DNA from: Cinclus cinclus
Taxonomy: Eukaryota > Chordata > Aves > Passeriformes > Cinclidae
Length of the DNA: 64,000 nt
NCBI RefSeq assembly: GCF_963662255.1
Contig: NC_085067.1
Coordinates: 8,237,148 to 8,301,147 of the forward strand
Direction of reading: 5' to 3'
Part shown: positions 37,166 through 50,800 of the stretch, one piece after another
Numbering within the stretch: the first letter of the stretch is position 1
Layout of the letters: every line of letters begins with the position of its first letter
Translations under genes and position numbers: made by a program
The notes under the pieces: model-generated
Databases searched by the model: none
Told to the model about the DNA's origin: nothing
The model's input: only the letters and a program-made list of their open reading frames with translations

Positions 37166-39991
37166 AACTCATTGCTCTAAAGCAAAAAACTCAGCACATT
37201 CTCATCTGCCAAATACTTCATTATCAACCATCCCAAGCTACCAAACAGGCTGGAATTCAGGTGGAAGAAACACAGATAAGGTGTCAGTGGTGATCCAAGG
37301 TGTGGAAAACTATGCAGATGAGAACTGTCCAACTGTGGGATTATGGGAGGAATTTCTATGGCCAAGGTGGTTTAAGAATAAGTCACTGTTTCACAGTGTG
37401 AGAAAGTGGGGGATACAATGAAGTGATCTGATAACACAAAGTTTTCCATTCAAAAACCAGCATGACTGTGTGCCTGCATGAGAGGGATGGCCAGATAACA
37501 ACACAAAAGCCAAGATGCACAAGGAAGAGATGGATTCAAGGAAGAATTAGAAGATCTTAAAGATAATCGCCAACTCCAGCCATTCTGGGATTCTAAGATG
37601 AGTTCACCAGTGAACATGGTACCTCTGATGGTATCTTCCCTTTAGGACATCTCTTGAATTCTGGCTCTGGGAGGATGCTGCAGGGTACATACACTGAACT
37701 CATTTTACATCCCTGAGCAGCCCAATCAGTGCTACAGGAGACATGGTGCTGGGAAAGATGGTTCTTGGGTTTGACCACTTTGCATTCCAAAGGACTGCCC
37801 AGCTCAAAGCACAGGTACGGCAGGAAGATACAGCATGAAATAAAATCCTGCTGGTCTCAAGCCTTTTTTTTTCCCCCCTCAGATGTTTTATTACTGCAGG
37901 GAGTACCTGTGCAATCTGACAACCTCTGACACCTACTATTGGTCAGGTAACTGGCCTCAGGGTCAAACAGCCCCAAACACATGCAGACACAGAGCAAAGC
38001 CCTCTCAATTGTTATTTCACCCTCTTGGCCCTTCTAGGCAAGGATCCTAGAGGGACTCTTCATACTGAGCTGCCACTCTGGGAAGAATGTGTCAGCCCCT
38101 TCCCAGGGTGGGGAAGAAAGAATTAGTAACAATAATCTGAGCTGGTTGTCTGGCTAAGAGGCTGCTACCTTAGACACAACCACAGAGAATTCCATGCTTC
38201 AAATCCTGATTCTCATATTTGTACCTTTGAGCCTGTACATCAAGGATGGGTAAAGGATGAGTGTGAGGTTAAAGCCAGGTAAAGCCTGTTATCATCACAC
38301 ATCTTCTGGCATAGATATCAGTTATCCAATGCATTTATAACACTTGGACAACTTTTCCACAAGCAGAGGTAGCATGAAACTAAGATAGTTCAAAGTGAGA
38401 CCCTGAGGGAACAGACAACATCTATTTCCACTCATCTTCGACTGGACAGGTATTTTGGAAGTTAACAGAAATGTGATGCCCCGGCAGATTTTAATACTTT
38501 AACTAGCAGATTTTCCCTTGCCTTATGCTCTTTCATTTAAAGCATAAATGAATCAAGTGCAGCTCCATTTAAAATACCACTTCTCATGAAATTCTAATCC
38601 CCATTTAATTTTATGTCTTACTGCATTACCTGCATTATCACAGAGAAGGGGAGAATGAGAAGAGAGAAGAGATGCTTCAGTAACCAACAGAGTCCCTAAA
38701 CACATTCTCTGGAAACAGCCAAAGACTGCAAAATGACCAGGGCTTACAAAGGCCCAGCAGGTTGTAATAATGTATTTATATCCTTTCCTCACCAAGTGCT
38801 GTGCTGGCTAAGTATTGAAATAGATTGAGAAAATTAAAGCAACAAAATAACAGGTGTCAAAGATTTACAGAAAATTAAAATTGTGAAATCAATAGCTAAG
38901 ATTTAAAAACTACAACAAAACAACACAATCTTCCTCTTGTAAAAGCTTGGGGAAGAACAGATATTCTCAGAACAATATAAAGCTGATTATCAAACGACAC
39001 CTCCAAAGTATGAGAATTTAATGAGTAATGGTCTTGGATCTTCTGTGTGCAGCTATGTTGAGGCCCACCAAAACCAAATAAGGGTAATGCAGGGCAATGC
39101 CAACACCCCATCCTTCCATGCCTGGAAATGCTCTGACTTCATTTTTCCTCCCAATCAGCAAGGGGCCAAGTGGACACAACAGGAAATATGCTGTCAGATG
39201 TTGGTTTTAATATTCATCAATAAAGAAGTTGAAACTGTCAGATGACTCAAAAAAACCAGAAGATAAGACACTTCCAGACATGTCCAGCACTGTGACACCT
39301 GTGTGCTCATGCCACACTGCCTGGGCTGAAAAGCCAAAGGGGATGTTCCCCTGCTGTGGAAAAATACAACCAGCTCAGGCACCCAAGAGTTCAAGCATTC
39401 AACATCAACAGTGTCCAGCTTGAAAAGAAAACAAGTAAAAACTTCAGTAAGCTGAGTTTACCATGTAAAAGGTTCTTCTGTCACCTCAATTCTGTACTTT
39501 ATAACTGAATTATTTTAGCAATATGGGACTCCAGGATAAGAGACCTGTGTAAAATGTAAGAATCTACAGATCTAAGGGAAAACACTGCCTTGAGAATTGA
39601 GGGATATGGTTGACGTATGTTAACAATCTGTTTCCACTGAAGTCAGGATCTGAAACACTCTTTACACATCAGGGTTCTCATTCATTGCCTTGTATGAGTC
39701 CTTTCTCTCACTCTTAGTTCAAAACCCATCAAAGCATGATCATAGGAAAAAAACTTATTTATTGATTCATCTGGGTGAACACCCTAAATTTTGTTTAATG
39801 CTTCATAAAGACTCCAGTGAAAAGTTTGTTTTACTGACAAACCACAATCAGAGTAAATGACAAAACTTCAGATGAGATGCAGTCCTGGACTTTGGGTAGT
39901 GTAAGGCACAATGCAAAATGCAAACTCACAGCCTGACTCACCTAGTATAACACTCTCATCTCCAGAGCCAGCAAATACCAGTGATTAGCAG
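37166..39991. other. Intron-like noncoding sequence
   Basis: I recognise nothing confidently. A weak MIR-like order of motifs (GCTTCAAATCCTGATTCT, then GAGTGTGAGGTTAAA) occurs at about 38196-38275 but is too diverged to annotate. Short homopolymers lie near 37864-37880. Confidence 0.4.
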
Positions 39992-40475
39992 CACAGAATG
40001 ACAGAATGGTTTGGCTTGGAAGAAACCTTCAAATCTCTTCTCTCTCAGTTTAAAACCACTCCCTCTCATCCTATCCCTATCTGCCCATGGAAAAAACCAC
40101 CTCTATTTTATAAGCCCCTTTAAGCACTGGAAGAGGCTCTGAGCTCTCCCTGGAGCCTTCTCTTCTCCAGGTGAGCACCCTGAGCTCTGCCAGCCCAGCT
40201 CCAGAGCAGGGGCTCCAGCCCTGGGAGCATCTCCATGACCTCCTCTGGACTCACTCCAACAACTCCATATCCCCAGACCCGGACACAGTACTCCAGGCAC
40301 TCACATGAGACAGGGAGAATCCTTGACCTGCTCCTTTCTTGATTCAGCCTAGGATGTGCTTGGCTTTCTGGGCTGCATCTGCACATCATTGGCTCATGCC
40401 CAGCTTTTCATCCACTCTAAGTCCTTCTCCACAGGGCTTCTCTCAGTGAGTTCTCCCTGTCTCATCGTCAGAAAG
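39992..40475 (-). mobile_element. CR1 LINE, 5'-truncated 3' end
   Basis: Plus-strand text is the reverse complement of a bird CR1 3' end: CACAGAATGACAGAATGGTT (the imperfect octamer tail), then CTCTCATCCTATCCCTA, GGAGCCTTCTCTTCTCCAGG, CCTCCTCTGGACTCACTCC, ACAGTACTCCAGGCACTCAC, GGCTTTCTGGGCTGCATC and GTCCTTCTCCACAGGGCT in the family order. About 480 bases remain, and the 5' part was never copied or is lost. Near the tail a stretch is missing compared with the usual family. It lies in the same orientation as CASTOR2. No intact protein is left. Confidence 0.92.
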
Positions 40476-41450
40476 TTCTGTCTTAAAAATATATTTTGGT
40501 CACAGAAAACACTTGAACAACCTACAAAAACATAAAAACTACTTAAAATGTTGAACTAAGACAATAACAGATGGAATAAGAACTAAAGAACACCAATTCT
40601 TTAGATGGGCTGTGAGTGGACCTGACAGGGAGGTGAAAAGACTCTTCAGCACAATTCCACCTAGCTTCTGTTTGCTGCTTTTCACAAGACCTCAAAGCAC
40701 TTTCTAAAGAAAGTCATTATCTATATCAGGTTTTATTGCATCTCATCTTTACAGGACAGAGCACAAAAGTAGAAGTTCACTCTGGCCTCACACAGCCCAG
40801 ATGGGTCTTAACAGTCACTGCTCTTCCACTAAGTTCTCTGGTAGAATAAACAGTTTGGAACAGTTAAAGAGTATTTTTAAACTGTTCTGAGGATAGAGGG
40901 AGCACAGCCTTCAGCAGTATATGAGACTATGCTTTCAAGCAAACATTTGGCTTTTTTCACTGCACAAAACAACAGAAGCAAACCCACCAGGTATTGCCTG
41001 CACTCCCATTGCAGTGAAAGAGCAGTGAGGAGAGACAAGCACAGGCCCGCAGGACAGCAGGATCACAGTACCCTGCCAGCTTCATCCACAGATCAATCCA
41101 AGCAACAGCAGAAAACTGGCAAAGGAAATAATAAGATCATAAGATTCAGTCCTGTAGAGAGGATGAATATGAATAAGACTTTTGTAGCATAACTAGGGAT
41201 CTACACCTAATTTGGTCTGACATGATGCACAGGTCTCCAGCAGGATCTCACTCCCAGCAATCAGAGTCTCCAGCAGCAGTTCCAGGAGGCTTCTGCAAAC
41301 AGCTGCTGCCTGAGCTTCTGTCCCAGACAGCACTTGGAGGATTTGTATGAAAACTGTCTGAAACCAGTCCTTCACTGTCAGGGGGAACAGAGAGTGCAGG
41401 ACAGCCTGGGAAAGATTGGATCTCTTATTTCAATATAGACAACTTCAGTA
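40476..41450. other. Intron-like noncoding sequence
   Basis: No exon or repeat family is recognised between the CR1 end and the AT-rich microsatellite. Confidence 0.45.
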
Positions 41451-41548
41451 TTATACATATATATAATATATATTATAATACATATTATATATTAAAATAT
41501 TATCTATATATGTATGTATGTACACGTATGTATATATGAATATATAAC
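41451..41548. repeat. AT-rich TA/TATG microsatellite
   Basis: Nearly 100 bases of TA, ATT and TATG/TACG units (for example ATATATAATATATATTATAA and TGTATGTATGTACACGTATG). They are palindromic in places and can fold into hairpins. Likely polymorphic. Confidence 0.9.
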
Positions 41549-43595
41549 CTTCTGCTGAGTCCAAGGCTTTATTGTCAAGCTTATGCTTGGAGATACAGTC
41601 TGCAGGCTTTGTTCTGGCAGAAATAATTCACTAAGTCACCATTTTTTTTTCCTGCTGACATTTATCAGTAAATAAACAACATGGGGGGTTTTGAACAAGG
41701 AGTGAGGGGGTGAAAACTGCTCAAAGAACAGAAGACAATCATAAATGATCCTGTGATCTTCAAAGCTCTTAGGAATTAAGAGGGGGAGCAACAGACAAGG
41801 TATTAGGAAATCCAGGGGTTATTGCATAAGGTCTCCTTCAGTCAGTGCCAAGACTCAAATCTCACTGGAAGGTCAGGAGCTAAAAAGCCTTCTCCACTGG
41901 GTTATGACAGAGTGCCCAGTGGCCAAGCTGAGAGTCTCCTTTGTTATTCCAGTGCATTATCACAGACAAGACCTCAGGCTCCAGTATTGTCCATCTTAGT
42001 CCAAATCTCAAGTGTTTGCTATTACTCTTGATGCAGCATATCTCAATACACAATCCTAGTCTGTTTGCCCCCACTCTGATGCCCCTTCTCCCACTGCTTA
42101 AGCTCTGCTGAACAGCCCTTCCTTCCTCACCACATTCCCTGTGGGGATGGGAAGTTGCACAATGATGGAGCTGCTAAGGAAGGTGAGCTGACACAGTTCA
42201 GATACAATGTCCTTGGGGCATGCACTATCTGTAAAGCTCAGCAGGAGCCTGTTCCATAATTAAACACATCTGATCTTGTGACAGTAAGAGAGATATCAAA
42301 TTGGAACATAACAATACGATGATTAAACTTCAGGTGTGGTACAGGTCACAGTAGTGTGGCGGTGATGAATGTGACACCAGGGGTATTTTGGAGGGATAAA
42401 GTAACTTATTTTCACATATCTGTACAATTAAAATTTCCTTCAGTAGTAACACAAGAACATAATTAAATGTTTCTGTGTTAAACCACATCCTATTTTCCCC
42501 TCTAAGTTATTTCTAAAACCACTTACACAGAGCTTCATAAAGGCCTGCTGAAGGCATCAACCAAGCTTCCTAATGCAGAATGACTGATTTCTCTGGTCCT
42601 CAAGAATACATCTCTACCTCAAAGAACTGAATAAATTCAAGAGAAGGGAGTTACCATTCATGTGCCAGAAAGCTCTTTGCCTTTTTGCTCCACTGCTAGA
42701 AGAAGCAGTTCCATGAGTTGCAGAATGATCCTTTTATGTACAAAGCAGTCAAATCCTATCACATCAAATTGCCCAAAGAGCATTTTGCACCGTAAACTGC
42801 GATTTCAGCCATGGATTTAGGTGCTATTTCCTATGAGTGTGGGGTCAAGAGTCTGGTCCATGATGGAGCAGAGACAACAGTGACAGGAATGTCTTTTGCA
42901 CTGCTGATCACAATGACATGAATGTTTTGGGAATGTGAATTTTTAATTTCTGTCTTCCCTGTAACTATATTCCCCTGGTTAACCTCAGTACAGGGTTCAG
43001 ATGCCCAGGAGGCATTTGGAGAAATTGTCAGTGAGCAGCTGAAGCATGATCCAGGGTCACACGCCAAGGTGTCCCTCCAGTGATGTGGTGACTGCCAAGA
43101 GTGGCGAACTGGCTCTGAGCCAGGGAGCTGCTAGCAGGGAGGTGGGCCAAGCCATGAGTCACTGAAGCTGCCTGGAATGGAAGAAGAGCAGTGACCTACT
43201 GAAGAAACTAAGATATTATTAGGATGAGAAGACTACTTGGTTTTTTTGGCTATTCAATTGCTCAGCAACAAGTGAAACAGGGAAGAGATGATCACTCTCT
43301 TGCAAAGACAGAGCAAAGAAGATCTGAGAAAACAGTGCCAACAGATCTCCTATTCTGGGGCCTGTTTCAAAGTGGAAGGCAGTTTCAATGCAAACACACT
43401 ATGCCACTTGTTCTTTTCATGTACGTTTTTGACCTATTGCCTAATTTCTGTTAAATGTCAGAGTTACAGATTTCAAAGGTACCAAACTCAAGGTTCACTG
43501 AAATGGGTGTGCTATATAGAAGAGGAAAGCCTGCCTGCTAAAGCTGTAGGGAAAAGGCCATAATGCAAGCACAAACCTTATTAGATAGCAAGGAA
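41549..43595. other. Intron-like noncoding sequence
   Basis: I see no recognised feature. Open frames are short and without family resemblance. Confidence 0.45.
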
Positions 43596-44373
43596 GCACA
43601 GGATGAACTAGGTTTGGAGAAGACCTTTGAGATCACCAAGTCCAACCCACGACCTAAGGCCTCCTCATCAACTAAACCATGGCACCGAGTGCCATGTCCA
43701 GTCTTTTTTAAACTCGTCCAGGGATGGTGACTCCACCACCTCCCTGGGCAGAGGATTCCAGCACCCGGTCACTCTTTCAGTGAAGAATTTTTTCCAGATG
43801 TCTAATCTAAATTTCCCCTGGTGCAGGTTAAGGCTGTGTCCTCTCATTCTGTCAGGGGTTGCCTGGAAGAAGAGACCGACCCCCACCTGATCACATCCAC
43901 CTTTCAGGGAGCTGTAGAGAGGGATAAGGTCTCCCTGACCCTTCCTTTTTCCAGGCTGAACAAGCCCAGCTCCCTCAGTTGTTCCTCACAGGGTTGTGTT
44001 CCAAGCCCCTCACCAGCCTCGTTGCCTCCCCTGGGCGCGTTCGAGCGTCTCAACGTCCTTCCTAAACTGAGGGGCCAGGACTGGGCACAGCACTCAAGGT
44101 GTGGCCTCACCAGTGCCAGCTACAGGGGAAGAATGACCTCCCTGCTCCTGCTGGCCACACCATTCTGGCCTTCCTGGCCACAGGGCACACTGCTGCCTCG
44201 TGTTCAGTCAGCTCTTCAGTACCCCCAGGTCCCTTTCTGCCTGGCACTCTGTCCCCAGCCTGCAGCACTGCAGGGGTTGTTGTGGCCAAAGTGCAGGACT
44301 TGGCACGTGGACTTGTTAAACTTCATGTTGTTGGACTCATCCCATCTATCCAGCCTGTGCAGAATCCACAAGA
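43596..44373 (-). mobile_element. CR1 LINE 3' end with ORF2 C-terminus
   Basis: The plus strand carries the reverse complement of a CR1 tail from GGATGAACTAGGTTTGGAGA to CCATCTATCCAGCCTGTGCA. On minus, 43668-43886 is still open and encodes the end of CR1 ORF2, including FRLDIWKKFFTERV and LPREVVESPSLDEFKK, both family hallmarks. Further up, the CTGAGGGAGCTGGGCTTGTTC-type text and the GTTGTTGTGGCCAAAGTGCA block follow in family order. The typical terminal octamer repeats are not clear. It is 5'-truncated and inactive. A 205-codon plus frame (43821-44438) is only its antisense shadow. Orientation matches CASTOR2. Confidence 0.95.
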
Positions 44374-47300
44374 CACATGTCCAAATCACAGGAAACCTCA
44401 GAGCTCACACCATGCTAGATTCCAGAGAATCTCACTAGAGGAGAAAGCAAGAGCAAACCAGCTTTAATAGTCTGGCTGCTCATTTTCAACAGAGAAGTAC
44501 AGCCTGGGCAGGCTTTGTGAGCCAGAATGCTGTCTGGTTTAGAAATCCCACATAAAGCTGTGGTGTTTTGTTATTGTCTGGAGAGGCTGGGAAACCCAAT
44601 AGTGAGTGCCTCCAGCCAAGGGAAGAGCACATGGATGGCTGTACTGGATGGATGTACATGGTGGAAGAGAGCTGGTACAGAGCATGAGCTGGGGACCACC
44701 CTAAAAGGGAATCAGACCTGACCCAAACACAGCAGCCATGTATCAGGAGCCCAGATGTCCATGTGAGAAAGACTGGCATGGCTGAGGGGCATCTCTGGCA
44801 AAGGACATGGCTTGGCCAACTCTCCTGCCCTGCCAGGTCACAGCAGGCCTTGCTTTGCTCCTAGAGCTCCTCATTCATTCTGGAAAAACCTTTCCTCTGC
44901 TAAGAACCAGGGACACTTAAAGCCAGCTCTATGATTTTGGAGGAAAGAAAGCAAGCAAGAAAGAAAGCAAGTATGAGTTTTTGAAGGTTGAGGACTGCCA
45001 AACTTTCATTAAAGGAGTCCTAAAGTTTTCAGTTACTTCAACATCTGCCTGTATAAATAGAACATTTTTCTCAAAGTCAACAGTGGTCTGTTTTTATCTT
45101 CACTATCCTTTGATGTCTTTGCCCAGAGGGCTGGAAATGCTACTTAGCAGCATCACAACGAAAGTGTAGCAGGATTTTCTGCATCAATAGCTGATGACTC
45201 AGGAATCTGATACAATTCAGCCTTCACTTTTGGCTGTTTCTGTTAACCTGGATTTTCAGCACTCTGCAAAACCTGTACAGAATGCTCAGTATCTTCTCCT
45301 AGGAAATGGCCATCTGTTAGTCCTGACACAGCTCAACTAATTTCAGGTTTCAGCACTGTGTATTAGCTGTAAGGCAGCAGGCAAACAAGGCTTGAGGAGA
45401 ACCTCCTGGAAATCACACTGGGGAATGGCACATCTTGCTCATTGATGTAAGGGGAAAACTGACTTAGAGCTGCTGCTTCTGCCTCACTGATAGCAGGACT
45501 TTTCTACCATCACCTGCCAGCCAGAAAACTTCCACACAAAAATTCAGTACCCCACCTTTCAAAGGTAGGCAGGATTGATTACTGTGAGGTTTCTAAAACA
45601 CCCCTGCTTCAAGAGAAGTGGAAAAGGAGTCAGGCACTTCAGTACCTCTCAAAACCCATATGGGGAGCCAAAATGAACTGAGCTCCTTCACACCTGGGTG
45701 CCAAGTCTCATCCTGTAAGTGAAGGGAACTTCTGCTTTCTATCCAAGGTGCCACTGTACCATGGGATCTCTTCCTCAGAAAGATGAGAAAGGACTTCACT
45801 GGAGCTGTTATAATTTCTAGACCCAGTGAATCCCTGAGCAGAGGCAGTAGGTGAGGGAAGCTTCATCTAAGCAGTCCTTGCTTTCATGAAAGTTAAATAT
45901 ATTTGATAAAGTCTGAGTAAACCACAGATCATTCATGTTGAGTTAATCTCATTAAGGCACAGCTCCAGTTCTTTTCTAAGTTGGTAGGAGGCAGAAGACA
46001 CATGAAATCAAAATGGGCTCATGGTGCCAAACGCTTTCATGTTACACATGGAACAATGTCATCCTGCACTAATTTGTGCTATGGTTTCTTATTCATTCCT
46101 CTGCATTGGTTTCTGATATATTCAAGATGGACTAAATGCTAAATAGAAGTTATGAAGCTGACTAACAGTTTTGGTTTGTAGCTTATTTAAAGACATGACC
46201 GAATCTAGTACTGTTAGTTTTCGCTCAGCACTCATGTTCATCATAAACAATTCCACTCCAGAGAAGGTGAGACAGGTAAGGAAAATTTCACTCATCTTCC
46301 TAAGAAAAGAATTTACTTCTGTCTTAGATAAACTTATTTAAAACCTTCTATGTAAATTCACATCTGCACCACTACAAAGATCCATCAAACTAATGCAAGA
46401 TTTAGAATTTTCTTGCTTTTACTAGTCTCACAACCTTTGTATCCAACCAGCCATTTGGTAAAACCCTGATTGCCAAGAAAGGGCACTCTCTGCACCACTT
46501 ATGGGCAGTTTTGCAAAGTCAAGCCTTTAGGAGTTACATGTACAATTGATCATGAGGAATCAGCCAAATGAGTCTCACTGGTTTATCCTGTTACTCTGCT
46601 GGCTTTGGAGAGGACAGAACTTACACAGCTTTAAGGTATTTATACAGAAAAACCCTAACAATAAAAGGAGACATCAGACACAAGGAACCTTGAAGAAGAG
46701 AAAATATTTTTGCTTAGTAAAGGACATGCTTCACTCCCTTGGATCACACAGGTGCTGCAAGATCAATCTGCTTTGTCAACAGAGGTCAGCATTCCCTTTT
46801 ACTACCCTATGCAACAACACACATTTATTTCAGGTTTCACTTAGAGTGGCTTATCTTTTAAGCTGTGTCCCACAGCAGTTTCACCAACACTAATCCTCCA
46901 AAGATGGGTTTTGAGGGCTAAAAGGAGACATTGTCCTGGCTGATCTCTGTCTTACACACCCTCAGATTTTGACATCAAGTCCAAAACTTCCATATAAAGC
47001 AGAACCTCAAGTGTGGGAAAGCAACTGCACATACAGGTGCTGAGTTCTCTGGAACAAAGTCCTGTGGCTTTAGTGAGGAAAAAAGGGTCAAAGAATGTAT
47101 TCCTCCATTTTAAGATGTTTTAGTGTGTGAGAGAGCTCTTGTTCTCAAGAGGTAAATGTAAAGGGCAGCCTTATTGCCTTGGGAAAAGGTCAGCTCCTCT
47201 ACTCTAAGAAAACACCCCACAAAATAGGAATGCAGCACTTGCTCTTGCTTTTCTGCCCAGCTTTATGTCTATGACTGGAAAGGTTTTTGTCTCTTAAGCA

Positions 47301-50300
47301 TAGGAACAGGCAAATTACTACATTCAATTCCTGCCTAGGTAAGTACAGCATGTCTGAGAAAGCTGGAGTGAAAACTGAAGCAGCCACAGGAGTAGAAGTG
47401 TGCATGTAGGTGCTCATGGTCATTCAAACTGCCAGGATGAGCCTGGATCTTCACCTGCAAGTAATGGAAGAAATCTAATGGAAATGGCAGCACTGGGACT
47501 TGGGGCTCCTAGATGCAGCTTATAGCTTCAACATGCATTTAATGCAGTATTTTGGGCTGTCTGCCATCCATTTTTTCAAGTGAGAAATCCAAGTACCAAA
47601 AAAACCCGGTATCAACATCTCAGGTACCTCTGGGCTTACCAGCTGTGGGTAAGCAATGTAAATTCACAGGCAAGTCTTTCACCTAGCATCAGTAAATGAG
47701 TGAATTTATTTTATTTTTTAGATGATAATTGATGATATGATCAATAAAAATGGCAAAGTACTAAAATAATGGAGAAAAGCCAGAAAACATAAAATATATG
47801 CAATTTGTGGTAACACACTATTGGCTCTGCTGCTACTACTACACCTTGGGTAGTAGTTTCTGACAACCTATCTATTCAAGGCTTTAATTTAATTTTCATG
47901 AAATTTTCAATCATCCTTAAAGTTCGATAAAATGAAGTGCACCAAAGGCAAGACATGGGGAAAGTGATAAGAGATAAAGAGAGAAGTGTTCAACAGTGGG
48001 CAGATGAGAGCTCATCTACACGCTCTAAATATTCACATACCTGTCCCTGAAGATGCAACTTCTTTATGTTCATCTGCCATTTAACTGGAAGATGTAGAAT
48101 ACTTCCATTCAAACACAAGCAGTTGCCAGTGCATATTAATGAATATTAGCACTTACAGCATGCTATAATACTGTCAAAAAGGGTAGCTTTGCAACTTGCT
48201 GATTTCCATGACTTTGGATCACAGAGGTAGATGGGTTTGTGCACATATTATTCAGCTGTCCAAAGAGAAAGAACAAACAACCCATTATGTCCATCTGAGA
48301 AAGAAAAAAAATCTGCTGTGGCAAAGACAAATCCATTTTTAGTGATACTGCAGGGACACTGGTGATTACAAATGCTTGATTCTGGCTTCAATTTGTGGGG
48401 TGGGAAGATTAAACGTGCTCTGCCATTTAATAAACTTTACACTAAGCTCTGCTTTTCTCTGCCTCACTCTTTTATCAAAAGAATGAAACCACTTATCAGA
48501 TATTTCCAGGCATGCTTCAAATATTATTACCAACTTAAATAATATCAGTTGCCTCAGCTGCTAGAGAAAGATATAAAAGGTGAGAGAGACATAGGTCAGA
48601 AGCCCACAGTTTGGACCAAATACTGTCACCAACTTAACTCCTGTTACAAACACAAAGGTAAGATTACATATAAACAGTCATATTTTAGGCATCAGACACT
48701 TCCAACACACAGAGAAGAAGCACAGCCTTGGTGTATTATTAAACAAGAACCAAGTCCAAAGATATCCAGTTAATCATAGAGACTGCTGGCATTTTATTCA
48801 CATTCCGTAGTGTATTCAGACACCTTCCATCCTGCCCCAACAACTCAGAAATTGCTGGCACAGAAATGAGGAAGCAGCAGTGAAAGCAGTGCTCCCCACT
48901 CTGCTTCCACCAAACGCCAGCAATTTGCTGTTGTGCCATGCTATCAGATTTGTATGGTTTTCTGATTATCAAATTACTGCCTTGATGCTGATGTATCTAA
49001 AAACAGATGAAGTTTTTATGTAATCACATGCCATTTAAAAAAAGAAGAAAAAGCCCTTTTTAAATGAAGCAGCTCAGCTAGACTTCACAGGTGTGGAGAA
49101 GGGTCCTGAAGCATTACTCCACAACTCAAAACCAGGATGGCAATTTCTGTGTGCATTGTGGAGAAAATTGCTTCTTGTTTGTATTCAACTAGAATCAAGT
49201 CTGGTTCAAAAGCCCTAATTCTTATCTGACACCAAAAAGAAAAAATTTACTGAAAGAGCAAGGAGAGGAGAGAGCAAAAGTTAATATATCCCCATGGAAC
49301 AATTAACCCATTCCTGTGCTTGAGCACCCATGAGAATTTCCATGTTCATAGCTCTGCTTTTATTGTTTACCAAATAATTCCTAGAGGGACTATTCAATTA
49401 GCAGTGAAGATTCTGGAAAAGCGCTTGAAGATATTTTTTTCTTTTAAATGACCTGAAGGTCTATGAAGAAGATGACTCTCTTGATGGAAGGAACAGATCT
49501 CCACGAGCTGAAGTATTTCCCTAGGTAAGAGAAGACTGATGTGCAGGCCAGCTCACAGCTGCATGTGCTGAAAAAAGCCTGCAGAGAGAAATATGCACTT
49601 GTGTGCAAAAAGCAGAACAATGGCCAGAAAAACAAACAAGAAGGGGAGAAGAGATAATGGCAGTGGATGCAGTAAGTAGTTACAAGTATATTCAGTTATG
49701 TCTCTAAAATTTAACTATTGCATTTTGGAATAGGAATTATAATGCTCTATTGTACCTCAGTGTAGCGTCAGACTTAGCCTCCACACTGAGAATCATTGTC
49801 TTGTCCTCCAATACATCCAATTGTCCACCACTCAGCTTTCAAAAGAAGAGGAAAATAAGGCATATATTGTGGCATTTTTAAAGATACTGCTGCTTCAGAA
49901 CAACCCCTATGATGTTATCAAGTGCTCACCTGTACACTTTCTGTCTTTCTTCGTACAGAAACGCCAGGAGCAGGCAGTGCTCTCTAAAACTCCAGGTTTC
50001 CTGCTAGCCCCATCTTGCTGATATTTGACACTGTGGTGGCAAACATGACAGTCCCAGCAGGGCAGTACCAAAGCAGTCTCCAGGTAAAAAACCCTATTGC
50101 TTTTTACAGTGAGAAAGGTTCACTGACCTGCAAGATCAGAACTGCCCCACTCCCTGATAACAACATGTTTTCTGCAGATCTGTGAATTCAACAGGGAAAG
50201 TCCTGTCTGACACAGGGGACCAGAATCTGGGAGTCTCTCCCTGTTCCCTATTGCAAACTCAATCAGAACAGTCCTTGCAGGATCTTACAAAGGTAAGAAA

Positions 50301-50389
50301 GGATACATTCTTAGCAACTTTATTGTGCATATGGAGAGCAAGATTTTTGGGACAAATGAGAAGATGATTAGGCCATTGTGGAGGTGGGG
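44374..50389. other. Intron-like noncoding sequence
   Basis: Six kilobases without a recognised exon or repeat family, apart from a short GAAA/GCAA purine microsatellite at about 44940-44971 (AAGAAAGCAAGCAAGAAAG). AT-rich, non-repetitive stretches around 48120-48180 might be conserved noncoding DNA, but I cannot judge that from one sequence. Confidence 0.45.
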
Positions 50390-50800
50390 TGTTGTATTTT
50401 AGGAATGGTATTCTCCAATTTAGTGTTCCCACTGAAACACTCCAAACCATGCACTGTTTGCTCACACCTCTCCCCCAGTCCTGCAGGGGTCTGGAGAGAA
50501 GAATTGGAGGCACAATACAGGGACTAAGATAATGAAAATCTACTGAAAACAGCAGTGAAGTAAGGAAATGAACAGTAACAGCAACAATATTAATAACAAT
50601 ATTAATAACAGGGTATAAGGGAGGTGAATGCTTCACCTGCAATTTGGTCCCCACACAGAGCCTAGCAATACCTGACCCCCAGAGAACCCCTTCCGCCTCC
50701 CCGACAGTGGTGAGGTGCTATTCCAATAACCTCCAGGTGCTGACCATGCCCCCTCCTCCCTACTGCAAAAATTAACCCTGTCCTGGCCAGAAGTGGCACA
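50390..50800 (-). mobile_element. ERVL-like solo LTR with target-site duplication
   Basis: On the minus strand the element starts TGTGCCACTTCTGGCC and ends AAAATACAACA, giving the TG...CA ends of a retroviral LTR. It is flanked by TGGGG at 50385-50389 and again at 50801-50805. A 5-bp duplication is the ERVL pattern. The body shares GGTTAATTTTTGCAGTAG, GAGGGGGCATGG and GTTACTGTTCATTTCCTTA with the plus-strand LTR at 58.3 kb, so both belong to one family. Inside is a 12-bp tandem (ACAATATTAATA, twice) near 50585-50608. No internal retroviral genes remain. Length 411 bp. Confidence 0.9.

Noticed and set aside
38196..38275. MIR-like start and end motifs
   Set aside because: The diagnostic core between them is absent.
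43821..44467. 205- and 122-codon plus frames
   Set aside because: Antisense shadow of the CR1 element.
50259..50654. 131-codon minus frame similar to a frame at 58334-58741
   Set aside because: The similarity is due to shared LTR sequence, not a protein family.
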